Shown: piece after piece, positions 25,701 to 39,236 of the stretch
Position numbering within the stretch: the first letter of the stretch is position 1
How the letters are laid out: the number at the start of each line of letters is the position of its first letter
Assembly (NCBI GenBank): GCA_012295275.1
Contig: CM022665.1
Coordinates: 12,581,976-12,645,975 of the forward strand
Direction of reading: 5' to 3'
From: Chrysomallon squamiferum
Taxonomy: Eukaryota; Mollusca; Gastropoda; Neomphalida; Peltospiridae
DNA length: 64,000 nucleotides
The notes under the pieces: generated by a model
What the model was told of the DNA's origin: nothing
The model's database searches: none
Seen by the model: only the letters and a program-made list of their open reading frames with translations
Program-made: the position numbers and the translations under genes

Positions 25701-28700
25701 GGCTTTAAGTGATGCAACTATGAAATAAAATTCACAAAATGGAAGAGTATGTTTATTTTCACATTATTAAATTTATAAAACAGATTAAAGTAATTGTTAT
25801 AAAACTGAAAATAATGTTAACTCAAGGAATTACATTCAGACTTATCATGACATAAAAAAAAGAAATAAAATAAAAATTCTGTAACACAAATATTTATTAT
25901 TTAAAAGTACATAATTGTCAGTTCATTAGAATTTATAGGTCGTTTTAATGTAAATACAAAACTTGTCTTAAAAGAGAAAAAGTTAAAACAATATAAGTGT
26001 ATATTAATACTAACAATACTTGTGTATGATGGACCATAAGCCAAAACAAGCCTTCTGTATGTGTACGATCGAATTTCCACCAAGGATTTGAAGGTAGTCT
26101 GCAGATCTAGAAAAATTAAAAAAAAATTAAAAAATTTAAAATGTCTAAATAATATTGTTATGTTAGTTTTTGAGGAAGGGATTTTATACCTTAATGATAA
26201 CTGAAACATCATTAACAGAAATATATATTATTCCTATTTAATTATACTTCTAGAAATAAATAATATGTAAAATTTTAAGATTTACTATAAAACATATTTT
26301 CATAAGATGATGTTAATATATCTTTAACAGGTACCTGTACAAAAAACAGAAAAGCAAATAGTTGCTTAAAATACTAGCTATGGAACAGGGTAATAGTGGG
26401 AAATAAAACTCTAAAAATACGATATTTTACAAACTTAATCTTACAAATTGTTTTATTTTCAATGACCTTTTTAATAATTACCATGAAATGGTGTTACAAA
26501 ATTCTGTTTTACTTAGAAAAAGGTACTAATATATTAATGAGAATTTGCTTCACTTTAAAAAAATAAAAATAAAAAAATAAAAATATATATATATTAAAAA
26601 AAAAATTTCTTTACCTGGATTATTATATATTTCAGCAAAAGGATGGACGAGTTCAAACAAGTGTGACATACAGTTCCACTCATCCAGCAGATCAGTGACA
26701 GTCTTCTGAACATTATCTGCACTCACTTCCAAGTTAAAACAAATACGCTGAACTGGTCCTGAAATCAAATGAAGAAATATCATGTAAATATTGATAACTT
26801 TCTGAATTAAATTAAAATAGAAAAAACAAAAATAAAAAGAAATAAAAAAAATTCACTGTAACAGTGGGGGATTTTTTTTTTCAAATGTATGTGCGTAGGA
26901 ATGTATTTATATATGTATGCACATGTGTGTGTACAACATTTATTATCATCATTATTATTTACACAAAAAAGATAAAGTTGAATATATTTTAAGTAATCTA
27001 ATAAATTCTATATAAACCTAACATGGAATCTCAGCGTTTCAAAAATACTGTTAAAAAAGAATTAACAAGATAAAATGGTCATATTTATGTGCTATTTAAA
27101 ATAGTAAACAAATGAATGATCTTAATTTAAAGAGTTTTTTTTTTTTTTTTTTAAATTATCCTTCCAATATTTAGATGTTCTTAAAACATCCACTTTTCAG
27201 TACTAAGAAACTATTATTGTATTTCTTTCAAAATAACTACTGTAGATATAAAAGCTAACAATAATGAAACCAAAGTTAAGATGGCTGCATGTATTTTGTT
27301 AACACAAAAATACTATTTACCTAATTCCCTATGGTTTGTTGTAGTGATTGGAGGATTTGTAAACAAAAACTGAAAAACAAATAAAAATTCATACAAAAAA
27401 CCTGTAATGGAACAATATTGAGGATAAAATGTATTTGAACATTAGCAAAAGAGCTGTGTAGAACAGGAAAATGTTCATAAATAAATATACATTAATAACA
27501 AAAGTAATTATTCATCATAAAGTATTAATTTGTGTTCTTTCTCCTTAAATATGTCTTAATGATCTAAGACATTATGCATTATAACCCTTTGAAACACAGG
27601 CTCTGCAGCTTTTTAGAAATATGAAACCTTTCCACTGGGCAGATTTTTCACACCTACAGAGATCAGAATGATCAAGATGATGACTACTATTCTGTCTGTT
27701 AACTGAATAGTGATTAATATTAATATAATTTAAATTATTACACACAGAAACCATAATAAAACAGTTACTAACAAGGAATCTAATATTGTTTAAAAAGCAT
27801 AAAAATATATTTTTTTTTTGACAAAGACAAATTAACTAAATTTACCTCTATGACCCAGAAGAGTGGTTTTGACTGAATTCTGAATTTGCAGGATAAAAGA
27901 TGATTTTTCAGACTGCATCTTGGATCTTTGGAGCATCCTGATGGAACAGGGAAACTGTCGAAGAAAGAAAAGAAAGAAAAAAAAGTGTTTTATTTATATA
28001 ACCAACTTACTTAGTTCAGGTTAAAGATAAATATATGTGACACTGACGCTGTATTATTTGTACTAAAACAAAAATTTGGCATAAAATTAAAATACAATTT
28101 CCCAGAAAAACATAAAAACAAACTTACTCAAGAATGCCTAAACAAAGGCAGATTCCTTCCTCTTCCACTTGTATGCCTTGATGTGCAATGCCTTGTCTGT
28201 TCAACTGTAAACATTTACAAGTTTTAAAACTATGATTAGATGACCAGAAGTATTAGTACACATTCACATGATTTTAGCAAACGTATTTTATTTTTTAAGA
28301 TAACCTATTTTAAAAAAATATTTTACAAATATAATAATAATCAAGTAAATAAAAATTATTGCCTTTTGTTGACTCATTTTCATTATTTTATTATTATTAT
28401 TCTTATTGTTTTTAATTTCCTAATTTGTAAATAATTCAAGTATAACTTTCAATCTTCCTTTTTACTTATATGAATATGTTATAGGGTCATTCCATGTCAA
28501 ATCACCCCCCCCCCAAAAAATTTAAACCCGAACGTCTCAGATTTTTATGAAACTTGGTATACTTGTTTTAGCCCAATTGGACCAGTGTTGTGGGAGATAT
28601 GGCCCACCGAATTTTGAGATTTTTGGCAAAAATGGGTGTGACCACCAACCTTTGAACCCTCATATCTCAGGAACTATTGGGCCAATCTTCATAAAATTGG

Positions 28701-29862
28701 TATTGTTGAAAAGGCAATATGACAAGGATTCCAAATCTGCCATTTTTGTTCAGTTTGGAAACTACTGGGGTACACTGACCTTTGCTATGACCTTGAAATT
28801 GACCATGTGGATCACGTGACCTTGAGATGACCTTTATTGAAATTTAATCTCCCACATGTTAACTAAAACATATAAAAGTTTCCTGGGTGTAATGTTTTTT
28901 GTTTAGCCACAATATAGATTTAAAAAATGTACGTCCATGAAAATAACACCTTTTCAGCCATTAACAGCTGATTAACTAAAACCTGAATGATCAATTATGG
29001 ATGCTAGGAATCACCATCTTTCTTGATCATCGAGTAAGACATTACAAGGTTGGTGGTCACGCCCATTTTTGCCAAATCTCTCAAAATTCAGTGGGCCGTA
29101 TCTCCCACACCACTGATCTGACTGGGCTAATATTTCAGATTTGGTGCTGTGGGATCCCAGTCAACAAGTATATCAAGTTTTATAAAAATTGAGGACGGTC
29201 GGGTTTAACCCATTGGGTGATTTGACACGGAATGACCCTATATATTATATATTTATGTTTATAGCTCCTAGTCTTACAGACCTCATCACCAAGAAAGATG
29301 AATGGGATTCTCTCTTCACATGATGCTAACAAGTAAGTCAACTCAGGAACCATGTAAGGTGAACATTTCTGTTTCTTCATCTTTGGCTCGTCAGCATCTC
29401 CCAAAAACAACTGCAATAAACAAATAAATAAATAACAAAAGAAAAGAAGTAAAGATATATATTTAATGCAGATAAAACTGAATAAATTTAATACATACAG
29501 ATATAATTTTAATTTTAACCATCATCTTAAATACTGAATGAAAAAAGGAGAGATGCCACATTTTGATAAAGAAAATAAAACAAATACAAACCTTTCGCTT
29601 TCGAGTGAAACTGTCCAGTTGAGACGATGGATCATCATCTAAATAACGAAAAGGAAAATGATATTAGTTAAATGTTTTACTTGTCATCATTTCAGTTAAA
29701 GTACAAGAATTAGTAATATAATAAATTTAAAAAGACAACAAAACATGCCATATTACAAGTGATATCCAATTAAATACTTGCCACGAACAGACACACAAAT
29801 AATAATAATACTACTACTACTAACAATAACACACTATCTATCCAAAGTATCTTTTTCATAAA

Positions 29863-29893
<31 letters not shown>

Positions 29894-32800
29894 GCAGATT
29901 CTGATCATACCAAATATTTTTGAAAATGGTCCATGTGTACCAGAGAAGTTATCAATTTGGACAAATCTGCCTGCTCTGTAGAATGACTTCACACCTACAT
30001 CTTCAGCAATGTCATCTTCCTTTCCGTCAGCAGTACATGGGAATGTCTCCAACAAGTAGTAAGCATATGAAACTGCATTTGGACTTTCTTCAACCAGATT
30101 AACAACCTTGAACAATGTTAAATAAACATAAAATATAAAACTTCAGAAGATTTTAAAAGAGAATTCTTAGAGTATATTTTTGAACACAAACTTCCTTCTC
30201 CTAGATGTCTTGTTTTAGCTAGCTAGTAATGAAGTATGACTAGCTATATTGCCATCTTGAAATTAAATGTATGTTGACATTTACTGAATTGTTTCTGTTT
30301 TTATGACATTATCTCATAGATAAATGGGCTTATTATTTGCAAAGTTTTTTTTTTTTTTACGATGTCTAAAAGATGCACAATTTCAGGTTGAAATGTATGA
30401 TTATTAAAATGTTCAAAGCACATACTCACAAGCATGCACACGCACGCACACACACACGTACAAAGAGCCATAATGATCTGATTTCACACATTATACTAGA
30501 ACAGCAGAAATAAATTGAAAGCAAAAGAGATAAAAATGTTATATTAAACATACCAAGAAGAAATTAGCCTGTCTGGGAATTCTAATGAAAAGCTTGCATT
30601 TGCCAAGTTTCTGGAGAGGGTGGTCTGCCGAGTTTACAACAGGAATAGTTGACATGCAGGCGGCAGGCAACAACTGTACTGACTTCTCACATCTCCTCAA
30701 ACACAGCTGCATTCTGTAATAAAGTAGTATCATTTAGTGTATATATATAATCAACTATAAAACCTTTAAAATTATTAGTCTACTTAAAAATAATAACAAG
30801 TTTGTAGGTAATATGTTTATTAACAGTTCAACTATCACAGGTGAAATGTCACTTAAACACTACACCAAATGCTGTTTATTTATTTAATTTACATTTAGTT
30901 CTGAACATGACCAGCCTGAACTAATAAAATCAAAATAACCTTGATCAAATCAAAAATCATTACTTTCTGGGATTTTTAATTTTTTTTAATTTTTTTTTTA
31001 AATACATGAAACTTTTGCTCCTTGTGAAAAATGGTATGAAAAAATTAAAGAAGCATAAAATGATAGCTCATTCAAATATGAAGACATACTGCAGTTTGAC
31101 CAGTAACTTGTCCAGTCCTCTTCGGTCATCATTTAAGCAGGTTTCTATTTCACGTACTGCTGAGAAATCTGTTGAAAAAAAAAAAGGTAAAGTCATTAAA
31201 GTACTTTAAGACTTAAAACACCACATAAATAAGCAGATAATTTAACGCTACTAAGATTTAATAGTGTTTAGTAAACAATAAACTGTACAGAATATATTTA
31301 ATGATCATTAATTAATAATTTGATTTGATATTGGATAATGCTTGGGGAGGAAACAAACGCCAAATAAATATAATTTAATAGTTTTTGTTTCATATGAATA
31401 ATTCAATGGTTATTTATCACAAATAAATAATCTTCTAAATAATTTAGTTACTTTTACAACTTAGAAGGTAATTTAGGTTTCTTTGGCCACATAAAAATCT
31501 GACTCTGTTTAGGAATGTCACAATTTACTGATCAATGTTTATTGTAATCTTTGATGAAATTTTCTGAAATCAAATACAACAAAGATATGGGTCATATGGT
31601 GTAATATGATATGGTTAATTGGTATCAAGCCCTAATATGAAATATTTTAAGTCAAAAGAATTTCTATTCTCACCATCACAAGGCACAGATGTTAAGTAAA
31701 TTCCTCTCTGTATGTCAATAGCAATTCTCAGAATTTCTGATGACATGCATGGATCAAGAATTGGAACATGAAGAGCCACTGGCATATCTCTGACTTCACC
31801 TGTATATTAAACAGACAAAATATTCCATTATTTTTTAGTAGGAGATTAATACAGAATGTTTTAACAAAGAAATAAATTTGTTATTACAGATGTATCTAAA
31901 TATTAGAAACATGAAATGAGTTTTAACTGACATTTCAGATATAGTAATTCCAGTTTTGGAAATATGCAGTTATGAATTCAACAAATTTATTTTAGTTTCA
32001 ATCAAATTACATGAAGTAATTTAGCTATCTCAAAGATATTTTTGTTATTTTTGCATCACTTATTTACAAAATAAAACCATAAATACTTACATTTTTCATT
32101 AGCATGCTTTTGCATTTCTTTAGCAAGATCCTATTGGAAAAAAGACAAAGGAAATTTAAATCAAACCGTCAAAATAAATGAAACAATACTTCAGCCATTA
32201 ATAATGAACAGAAAAAAGCAAAAAAAAGCAGAAACCAAAATTATCATTACCACTGTTTAACATTAGCTGAATTTTTTTTAAGAGAAAAATCAGGTATCAC
32301 TTACCTTCAGTTTAATCTGAGTCCTGACTTCAATTGTCTGCATCAACAATTTTTCAATGGATAAATGATCACTCTAAAAATAAAACATAACTCCTGGTTA
32401 AGATATTCTTATACATTTCCAGATTTATCATCAATAATTTAAAAAACAAAAAATTAAATCAGAAAAGAATAAAAATAAATGTAATGGGAAAGTTAAATGA
32501 ATTTTGAAATGTGAAATGCAAATCTTTCAATTTTAAAATTTTATCATTAATTTATTAATAGGTAACTGAAACATAGTAAATGTATTTTAAAAATGTATAT
32601 AAATAAAAGTGGTTTTTTTTTGTTGTTTTTTAAAATTAATTATTGTTATTGTTGCAGCTACAGATTCAATACAAACTGAGGTTTATTGTTAGGATATTTC
32701 ACTGTGTTTTCAATAATTTATGACCAAAACTCATGTTAAATAACTAAAATACACCTTGATCGCAAGCCCAACTTTTCTGCTGTCTTCAGGAGACATTGAT

Positions 32801-35800
32801 GGTGTGTGACTGATCTGAAGTGGTTTTCCTTCGTTTTCTTCACAAACATGGACACTCAGTTTGTAAACTAAAAAATTAAACAATGTCTAACATTATAGTA
32901 TGATTCTATCACTCAATATGTTAAAATTAATTTTTTTTATTTTCATCATTTATATTCTGTTACAAAGCTACTCTGTATATTTTCTTCACAAACATGTACA
33001 CATAAATTGTAAAAATAAAACATTGTCCAATATTGTAATATCATTCTATCACTCAGTATACTGCAATTAAAAATTTACTTTTCAGCATTTACATTCTGTC
33101 CCAGAGGTACACTAAAGATTTCAATAAAATTCAAACTTTATTGATCAGTTTGTGATTTAAAAGTAACACTTAATTAGGAATGTCCAGTTAATAAAATACT
33201 GCCATTTTATTTCTCCTCTCTTATACTACCTTTTATATAAATAACTTTTACATGTCGTAAATAGTATTTGGTATGTGAAATAAGATCAAAATCTCACCAA
33301 CTGCATCTTGGGATCTGTCTCTTTTCAACTGATCCCTGGAAAAATAATTGAAAATAAATGAAATTATTTAAATAAGTTATTACAAAACTGAAAAGCACTG
33401 AAACTCTACAGTTTTAACTCGATAGCCTTTATAACATAACAAATTATACTGCCTGATCTAAAACACTGACATAAAACTGAAAAAAAATAATTAAAATTAT
33501 AATACAGGATTAAACTGAAATAAATTCTGTTGAATCTGTTATTCTGAATAAGTAAGAAATTAATTTACTTGCCTCCAGTATGAAATAACCAAACTTTTAC
33601 TCAAAGTATATTCTTCAACTCTGATGCTGTCTCCTAACCGATTATGAATCAATCTTTGGGTCTGAAAATTAAATTGTTTTTTTAATGTTAAAATGGATGT
33701 CAGATATATTAAACTGCATATCAAATGGATGATATTAATAAAAATTAATGAGTTATAATTATATAAATGTAAAATATGAAATTGATCAAGAAGCAGACAA
33801 CAAAAGATAACTGGTTTTCTTTATTTTTTTAATTATTCTTTTGTTAATGCTGAAAAGTAATAAAAAAATGTACTGAAGATTTAATAGATTTAATCTAATT
33901 CTAAAGCAAAGTTTAGTTACAAAAATAATAAATAAATAAATAAATATAACAGATACAAGAATGTTACTGGTAATAAAGAAATAATAATCAACTGTAGAAA
34001 GATTACCTGTGAATGTAACACCTCAAGCTGTAATGACTGGCAAAAGGAATCTTTCAGGAAGTTAAGGAACAAAAGAATAATCTTAATTGTATCTAGGTAT
34101 TTATATAAAAATAAAAAATAGTTTTGTAAATTTGTATAAAAAGATAAAGCACAGTTTTACATATTAATATGAAAATAAATCACAGTTTTTAGGTATTTAT
34201 ATAAAAATAAACAACACTTTTATACATTTATATAACAAACCATTTTTTTTTTTTAAATTATTATATAAAAATAACAAAATACACTCCAAAAAAGTAAAAT
34301 AAAAAGGTCAGCTTTTTCCTTAAATGTAATCACTGTACATTTGACTATCTATTAATATAAGCATGTATATGTAAACACAAAAACTGCTACATGTAAAGTT
34401 TAATTATTATTAATACAAGGATACGTAACATCTTGTAAAGAACATGAAGTGGCCGATCATTCTCCAGCAAACGATTTTGGATGAGCTCATGTATGTAGTG
34501 GACCTGAATAAAACAATAAAACAATATTTTTTTTTAAATACCATTTCATGCATTTGAAATCATTCAATGAACAAGTAATTCTGCTTGCAAAATTTTTTTA
34601 AATATTTTTTTTATTACCAGGCTCTAATCAATGATTTTAATTTAAAAAAAGAAAAGAAAATGAAGAATTTTTTAAAGATTAAATAATGGAACACAATTAT
34701 TTACAAAAGTTATTTTACCTGTAATGAATGAACAAGGGATTTTCCATCTGAAATAAAAACAGGGAGGGTAAGACATTTGATATTAATTATTACAGATTAT
34801 AACCTGAAGGTTTCTTTGTTAGGGTGCTGTAAATATAAAACTGATATGAGAACTCTCATCTTTCAAACAGAATCACAGCTGTGTGATCTGTCCACAAAAA
34901 AAAAAAAAAAAAAAATCTCTTTAACATGCTGCATACAGAAGAAAAATTACTAAATATACTTTAGACGTGATTGATTCAGTAACTGTACAAAATTAGGTGT
35001 TATTTAAGACATACCTCCTGTTTCATGATCTTCAACTAAAATGTCTATATCCAGCAATCGCCATGGAATTGTTGGACTGTCTCCCATTAATGTCAATGTC
35101 ACCTACAAAAATGCATTTTAAAAAAATATAACTATATGTTCCTGACAGTTTTATCACTTAAAATGAATTAAACTTTTTAATGAACATTTAATAGAAAATA
35201 TATATATGGAAATACCCAGCTGTGTCCATAATGATTATGTGACGAAATCTGAATTACATGAATCTTTTCATTTTACAGTACATTCAATGTGAAATATATA
35301 TATATTTATGTTGTCATGATTTTTATACAACAAATTTGAATTATTTGTATATTTCAAAGCTAACAGCGTTACACATTTAGTATAAAAAAACAAAAATACT
35401 ACATGTCCGTGCTTATTATAAAAAAATATATATGTATGATCATATAACAAAATTTGACTTAGATGTTTCTTCTGATGGTGCTTTTATTGAACATTTAATA
35501 TATATATATATATATATATAAATAAAACAACTATATGATTATAATCCAATAAACTTGAATTATATACAGATTTTAATATTTTTAGTGCATGTTTAATTTT
35601 TTTAAATAATAATTAAAAAATATATATAAAAATTTTAAACATTTTAACACCAATTCTTAAACATACCTCAAATTCATGTTCAACAGGAAATTTGACTCTG
35701 CCATGTTCTAGAAAAAAAATAAAAAACATAAAAAATACAAACAGAATAGTGTTTTTTTCTCAAAATAACTATATTTATGTATCTACTGGGAATTAAAAAA

Positions 35801-38800
35801 AATAAAAAATAAAAAAATAAAAAAATAAAAAATAAATAAATAAATAAAGCAAAAACACATGGAATGAGCTATTCCTCACTGCTTCTCTGAAACATAATGG
35901 AACAAAGGATCAATTCTACTCAGTGGAATCACTAAAGTTATTTTGTATTGAAGAAATAATATCAATAAAATTTTTAAAACAAAAATAAATTGGTAATCCT
36001 TACCTATTTTAAGTTTTCTCATCTGCTGTGGTAGTTCACTGGAAACCAGCCTGTACTGGATGACTTGGTTCAGTTTTCGCAATGTTTCTGCCTTTTCTTG
36101 TGGAGTAATTGGATCAGGTGGAACGATCTTTTCCTGTGAAAAAACATAATACCATTATTTATATTTTTAATGATGCAGAAAGTGTAAAAAAAAAAATATA
36201 TATATATATATATAATAATAATAAAAATTACAAATATAAATATAAATAAATAAAAAGAAAAGAAAATAAGCTAATATTTTAAGTTTATTATAATCATTAA
36301 TACTCTTTGTATGCAAATTAAACAGAAATATTAATAACTTTATAAGGTGTTTCTTTTTTCTTTAAATCAAAAACATCTCAAGTAAATGCTAAATATATTC
36401 AAAATTTTAAAACAAACAAAATAGTTACTATAAAAAGAAACAATAAAACTAACCCGAATGCATGTTGGCAGCCGAGGGTATGTACCAGTTGTGAGGACAT
36501 CCACAGCAACAGGCAATGAAAAGCAAGGCAGTCTAAAAGAAAACAGGCCAGATTAAACATTTTAAGTTCAGTGAAACCAGCACTGTTGTTTTTGTTACTT
36601 TTGTTCCACTGCATTTTATCTGCTTTTATATGGTTACTTATTTTATTTATCCTTCTGTAGTTTTACAAGCAAAAATCCACGAAAATGGTTGACTTATAAT
36701 AAATATAAAATAATTAATTTGACAAACCTAGCTGTGACTAGAGTTTCCCTGGCAACTTTAGCTAAATGATCAGCTGTGTCAATAAAAAACATAGACTGCT
36801 GCTCCAGGAAATTACAAATGTCCTGAAAATTATTATTTTTTTAGAAATTAAAACAATTAAAAAACAAAAAAGAGAAGAAAATTGAAAAAGTAATTCTATA
36901 AATGAAATTTTTAAGACATGAAGTAACCATTTTTTTACATCTCTTACTGTCACTATAAAACTGATAGAAAGAAGCAGATTTTATTACTCCACACTGATAT
37001 TTAGTAATGACATTTACAAACAAAACACAGTTACCAGTTAATGATATTAAAGAATCAACAACAGATTTATAAATATCTTAAAAATGAGCAAGTTACAGAA
37101 ATCCTTTCTTTTACACGAAAAATTAATCAAACTGGTTTTTTTTTAATTCAACTACCTTGTTATTTAAGAGGTAGACTATTTTTTCATTTGTTTATTTCAT
37201 TATTAATTTTATTCTTTTTGGCCATATTTTTATTTGTAGTCTGTCAAAAATACATTGAAACATTAACAAAAATACTTACTGTACACTTATCAACTTTGCT
37301 GGCACTTGTGGCCCATTTAACCAAAGCCAAAAGTCGGATAAAAAGCTGCCTGGTGCGACTAGCAAATTGAAAAATCTCAATTTTCCTAAAATCACAATGA
37401 AAAGACAGTAAAGAGTGATGGCATACATAAATCCATGTATATGTGCATCCCAATGTAAACATACAGACAGGTACATTAAATAAAATGTTAACACAATAAG
37501 TTACTGGCAACCATTTTGGTGATTCTATATTTATCTGGATATAAGCTCTGGGAATCAAGACAATTCATCATGGCTGTGTGTGTGTGGATACTTCAGTATT
37601 GTTGAAGAAAGTTATCAAAAGCTTATTAAAAAAATGTCAACTTAATTAATTAAATATGATGAAAACAGGGGTTGTCTTATCCAAGGAAATTATTTTACAA
37701 AAACACATACGAAATATTAATTCTTCCATATCATGTTAAACAAATCAAACACATAAAAATGTATATACCATTGTCCACTCCAGTCCTCTACTGAACAATA
37801 CCAACCTGGCTTATACAGATACATTTTTAATTATTAGCTGTTTTTTATTACAGGCCACCTTTTACCAGCAGCCACATACAACCAACAGGGTCAAAAGGTG
37901 CTTCAGGAAAAATTTACCCAGCCTACTGGCATTTGAAATGGGCAGTTAAAAAAAAAAAATTAAATCATAAGACAATGACAATATTTACAGCAAAGAATTT
38001 TTTCTTGGCAAAAACAGACTGAAGCTGTTAGTGATGGTTAAAACATTGCCTAAGCACCTACATTTCTATATGGCAGTGTCAAGTATGCCATGAGATATTG
38101 TGTATGTATGATTCATTATAATACATATGATAGTAGTCAAGGATTTTGTATATTAATAGAACTATCTAAGTTAGTTCACATTGTGTACACACTTGATGAC
38201 TGATCTGACATTTCTAAATATCAGTGCTGTGGCATAACTATTATCACCTCACTCACTGATGAAAATCACTGATCAGCTAACGTTTTTGAAGCAACAACTG
38301 CAAATACTGTTAGTGTTGATAATAATAAATGAAAAAAACATCCATTGGTATCATTGAATGATACAAGACATAGTACAGAAATCTAATAAATTGGTAGTAT
38401 TTTAAAATCAGACATCAGTGAAAAAACGTCATCAGTTCAATAATGCTTTCCCCAGTAGGCATCTGCCTTATTTGGAATATATGCCTTATACTGACTAGTG
38501 TACATACAAAATTATTTATGAAACAATCTATATATGAAAATTAATTCATGAAAAGTATTTATATCTTGTGTTTAGGATTTTTCTTAAGACTACTGATGAC
38601 AAGCAAAACATGAGTATGGATAAAATATGTGAGACTATAACAACAGGTTATAATAACTATCACCAACCTTTCCATATCTGTTTTCCTTGGAAGCCTGAAA
38701 AGGAAAAGTTAATAAAGTTAATATATGCAAAGTTAAAAAAAAAAAGAACAATAAAAAATTATATCAGCTGGGTATAAATGTGTGTGTGTTTAAATAAAAC

Positions 38801-39236
38801 AAAGGTGATGTTTAATTTCTTATTTTTAATTTGTTAAAAATGAAAACTATCTGAATGATTTAATAAATAAATACTATGACTTTACATTAAAAAACTGAAA
38901 GTAACTATCAGCTGTTCTAACAGTCATAAGAAGACTATAATTAAGAGAAAAACAAAACAAAACATGCAGACATTTAAGGAATTCCAGTGCTCCTACAATT
39001 AAATGTTTTCATAGCTTATAATAAATTTATATTAAAAAGCATTTTTAAAGTTTATTTTAGGGAGTGTATGATTGTTATTATTTTTTAAATATTAATTTGA
39101 CCACTCACAGTTCTGAGAGGACTGTAAGTTCATGATGTGTTCTTTGAAGAATGTAATCTATGATTGTTGACAGTGAGATTGTCACTCCACCAATATTTGT
39201 GGAGGAAGGAACTGCTAAATTTTCTGTTGGAGGCAT
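17584..39236 (-). CDS. MED14: Mediator of RNA polymerase II transcription subunit 14, complete
   Basis: Architectural backbone of the nuclear Mediator complex, joining head, middle and tail modules and receiving activator signals. Forty coding exons join in frame from ATG (39234-39236) to TGA (17584-17586): 4272 bases, 1423 residues, close to the human protein (about 1450). The exons are listed in the three block entries that follow. Diagnostic stretches are the N-terminal SELLPRK segment with an LSELL motif (LXXLL type), [40 protein letters not shown] and the C-terminal [11 protein letters not shown]. The start was chosen because the next in-frame methionine is past the conserved N-terminal helix, and an A lies at -3. 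It is convergent with PAH and divergent from the dynein gene. Oddities are one GC donor (33572/33571), one weak GTCTGT donor, and exons of only 27 and 29 bases. Confidence 0.97.
21147..22449 (-). other. MED14 intron, 1.3 kb, no gene seen
   Basis: A+T-rich sequence with A/T homopolymers. No exon-like frame or element end was recognised. An open frame around 22304-22449 reads out of the adjacent exon into the intron and is not coding. Confidence 0.65.
25226..25300. mobile_element. Possible short TTAA-flanked MITE remnant
   Basis: A 75-base unit starts TTAACCCCTTCAG and ends AAATGGGTTAA, so TTAA plus a CCC/GGG-type end occurs at both sides in inverted order. This resembles piggyBac-type non-autonomous ends. 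Only about 7 bases match clearly, so the call is weak. Confidence 0.25.
28484..29238. mobile_element. 755-bp foldback (long-TIR) non-autonomous DNA element in MED14 intron
   Basis: The two ends are inverted copies. Left GGGTCATTCCATGTCAAATC is matched by right GATTTGACACGGAATGACCC, and the similarity runs inward about 170-190 bases. Shared inner blocks include AACTTGGTATACTTGTT, TGTGGGAGATA, GGCCCACCGAATTTTGAGA and GGCAAAAATGGG with TGTGACCACCAACCTT. TATA flanks both ends (28480-28483, 29239-29242), consistent with a TA or TATA target duplication. There is no transposase; the short open frames inside translate the repeat arms. The arms are mildly diverged, so this is not a very recent insertion. 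The family cannot be named from sequence alone. Confidence 0.88.
32834..33115. repeat. ~146-bp duplication that copies part of a MED14 exon into its intron
   Basis: Sequence from 32834 (inside exon 32755-32867) recurs at 32980. Both share TTTTCTTCACAAACATG, ACACT/ACACA, AAACA(T)TGTC and GATTCTATCACTCA(A/G)TAT, followed by ATTTACATTCTGT-like blocks. The second copy therefore contains a decayed piece of the exon's 5' part and its acceptor region. Confidence 0.8.
37386..38667 (-). other. MED14 intron, 1.3 kb
   Basis: Unusually for this gene, 37780-37930 has a less A+T-rich patch with no usable open frame. It may be an old mobile-element fragment. Nothing else was recognised. Confidence 0.5.

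Larger units (their letters stand above)
23246..30106 (-). other. MED14: MED14 exon block 2: middle region, residues ~521 to ~1030
   Basis: Exons in transcript order: 29911-30106, 29592-29638, 29282-29410, 28128-28204, 27846-27954, 27321-27369, 26615-26758, 26015-26106, 25445-25591, 24787-24861, 24317-24393, 23925-24042, 23246-23515. Recognisable stretches are the basic TRKRK/KMKKQK patch, the [12 protein letters not shown] motif, the [15 protein letters not shown] motif and DDNPPSPI. The exon at 26015 ends on a GTTAGT donor, which is the choice that keeps SIVTVQW in frame. Intron sequence between these exons is 20-25% G+C by eye and mostly featureless, apart from the foldback element at 28484-29238. 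Confidence 0.9.

Noticed and set aside
28547-29416. Several open frames between MED14 exons that look protein-like
   Set aside because: Most fall in the arms of the foldback element and read as inverted copies of each other. Only 29282-29410 (minus strand) is a real exon.
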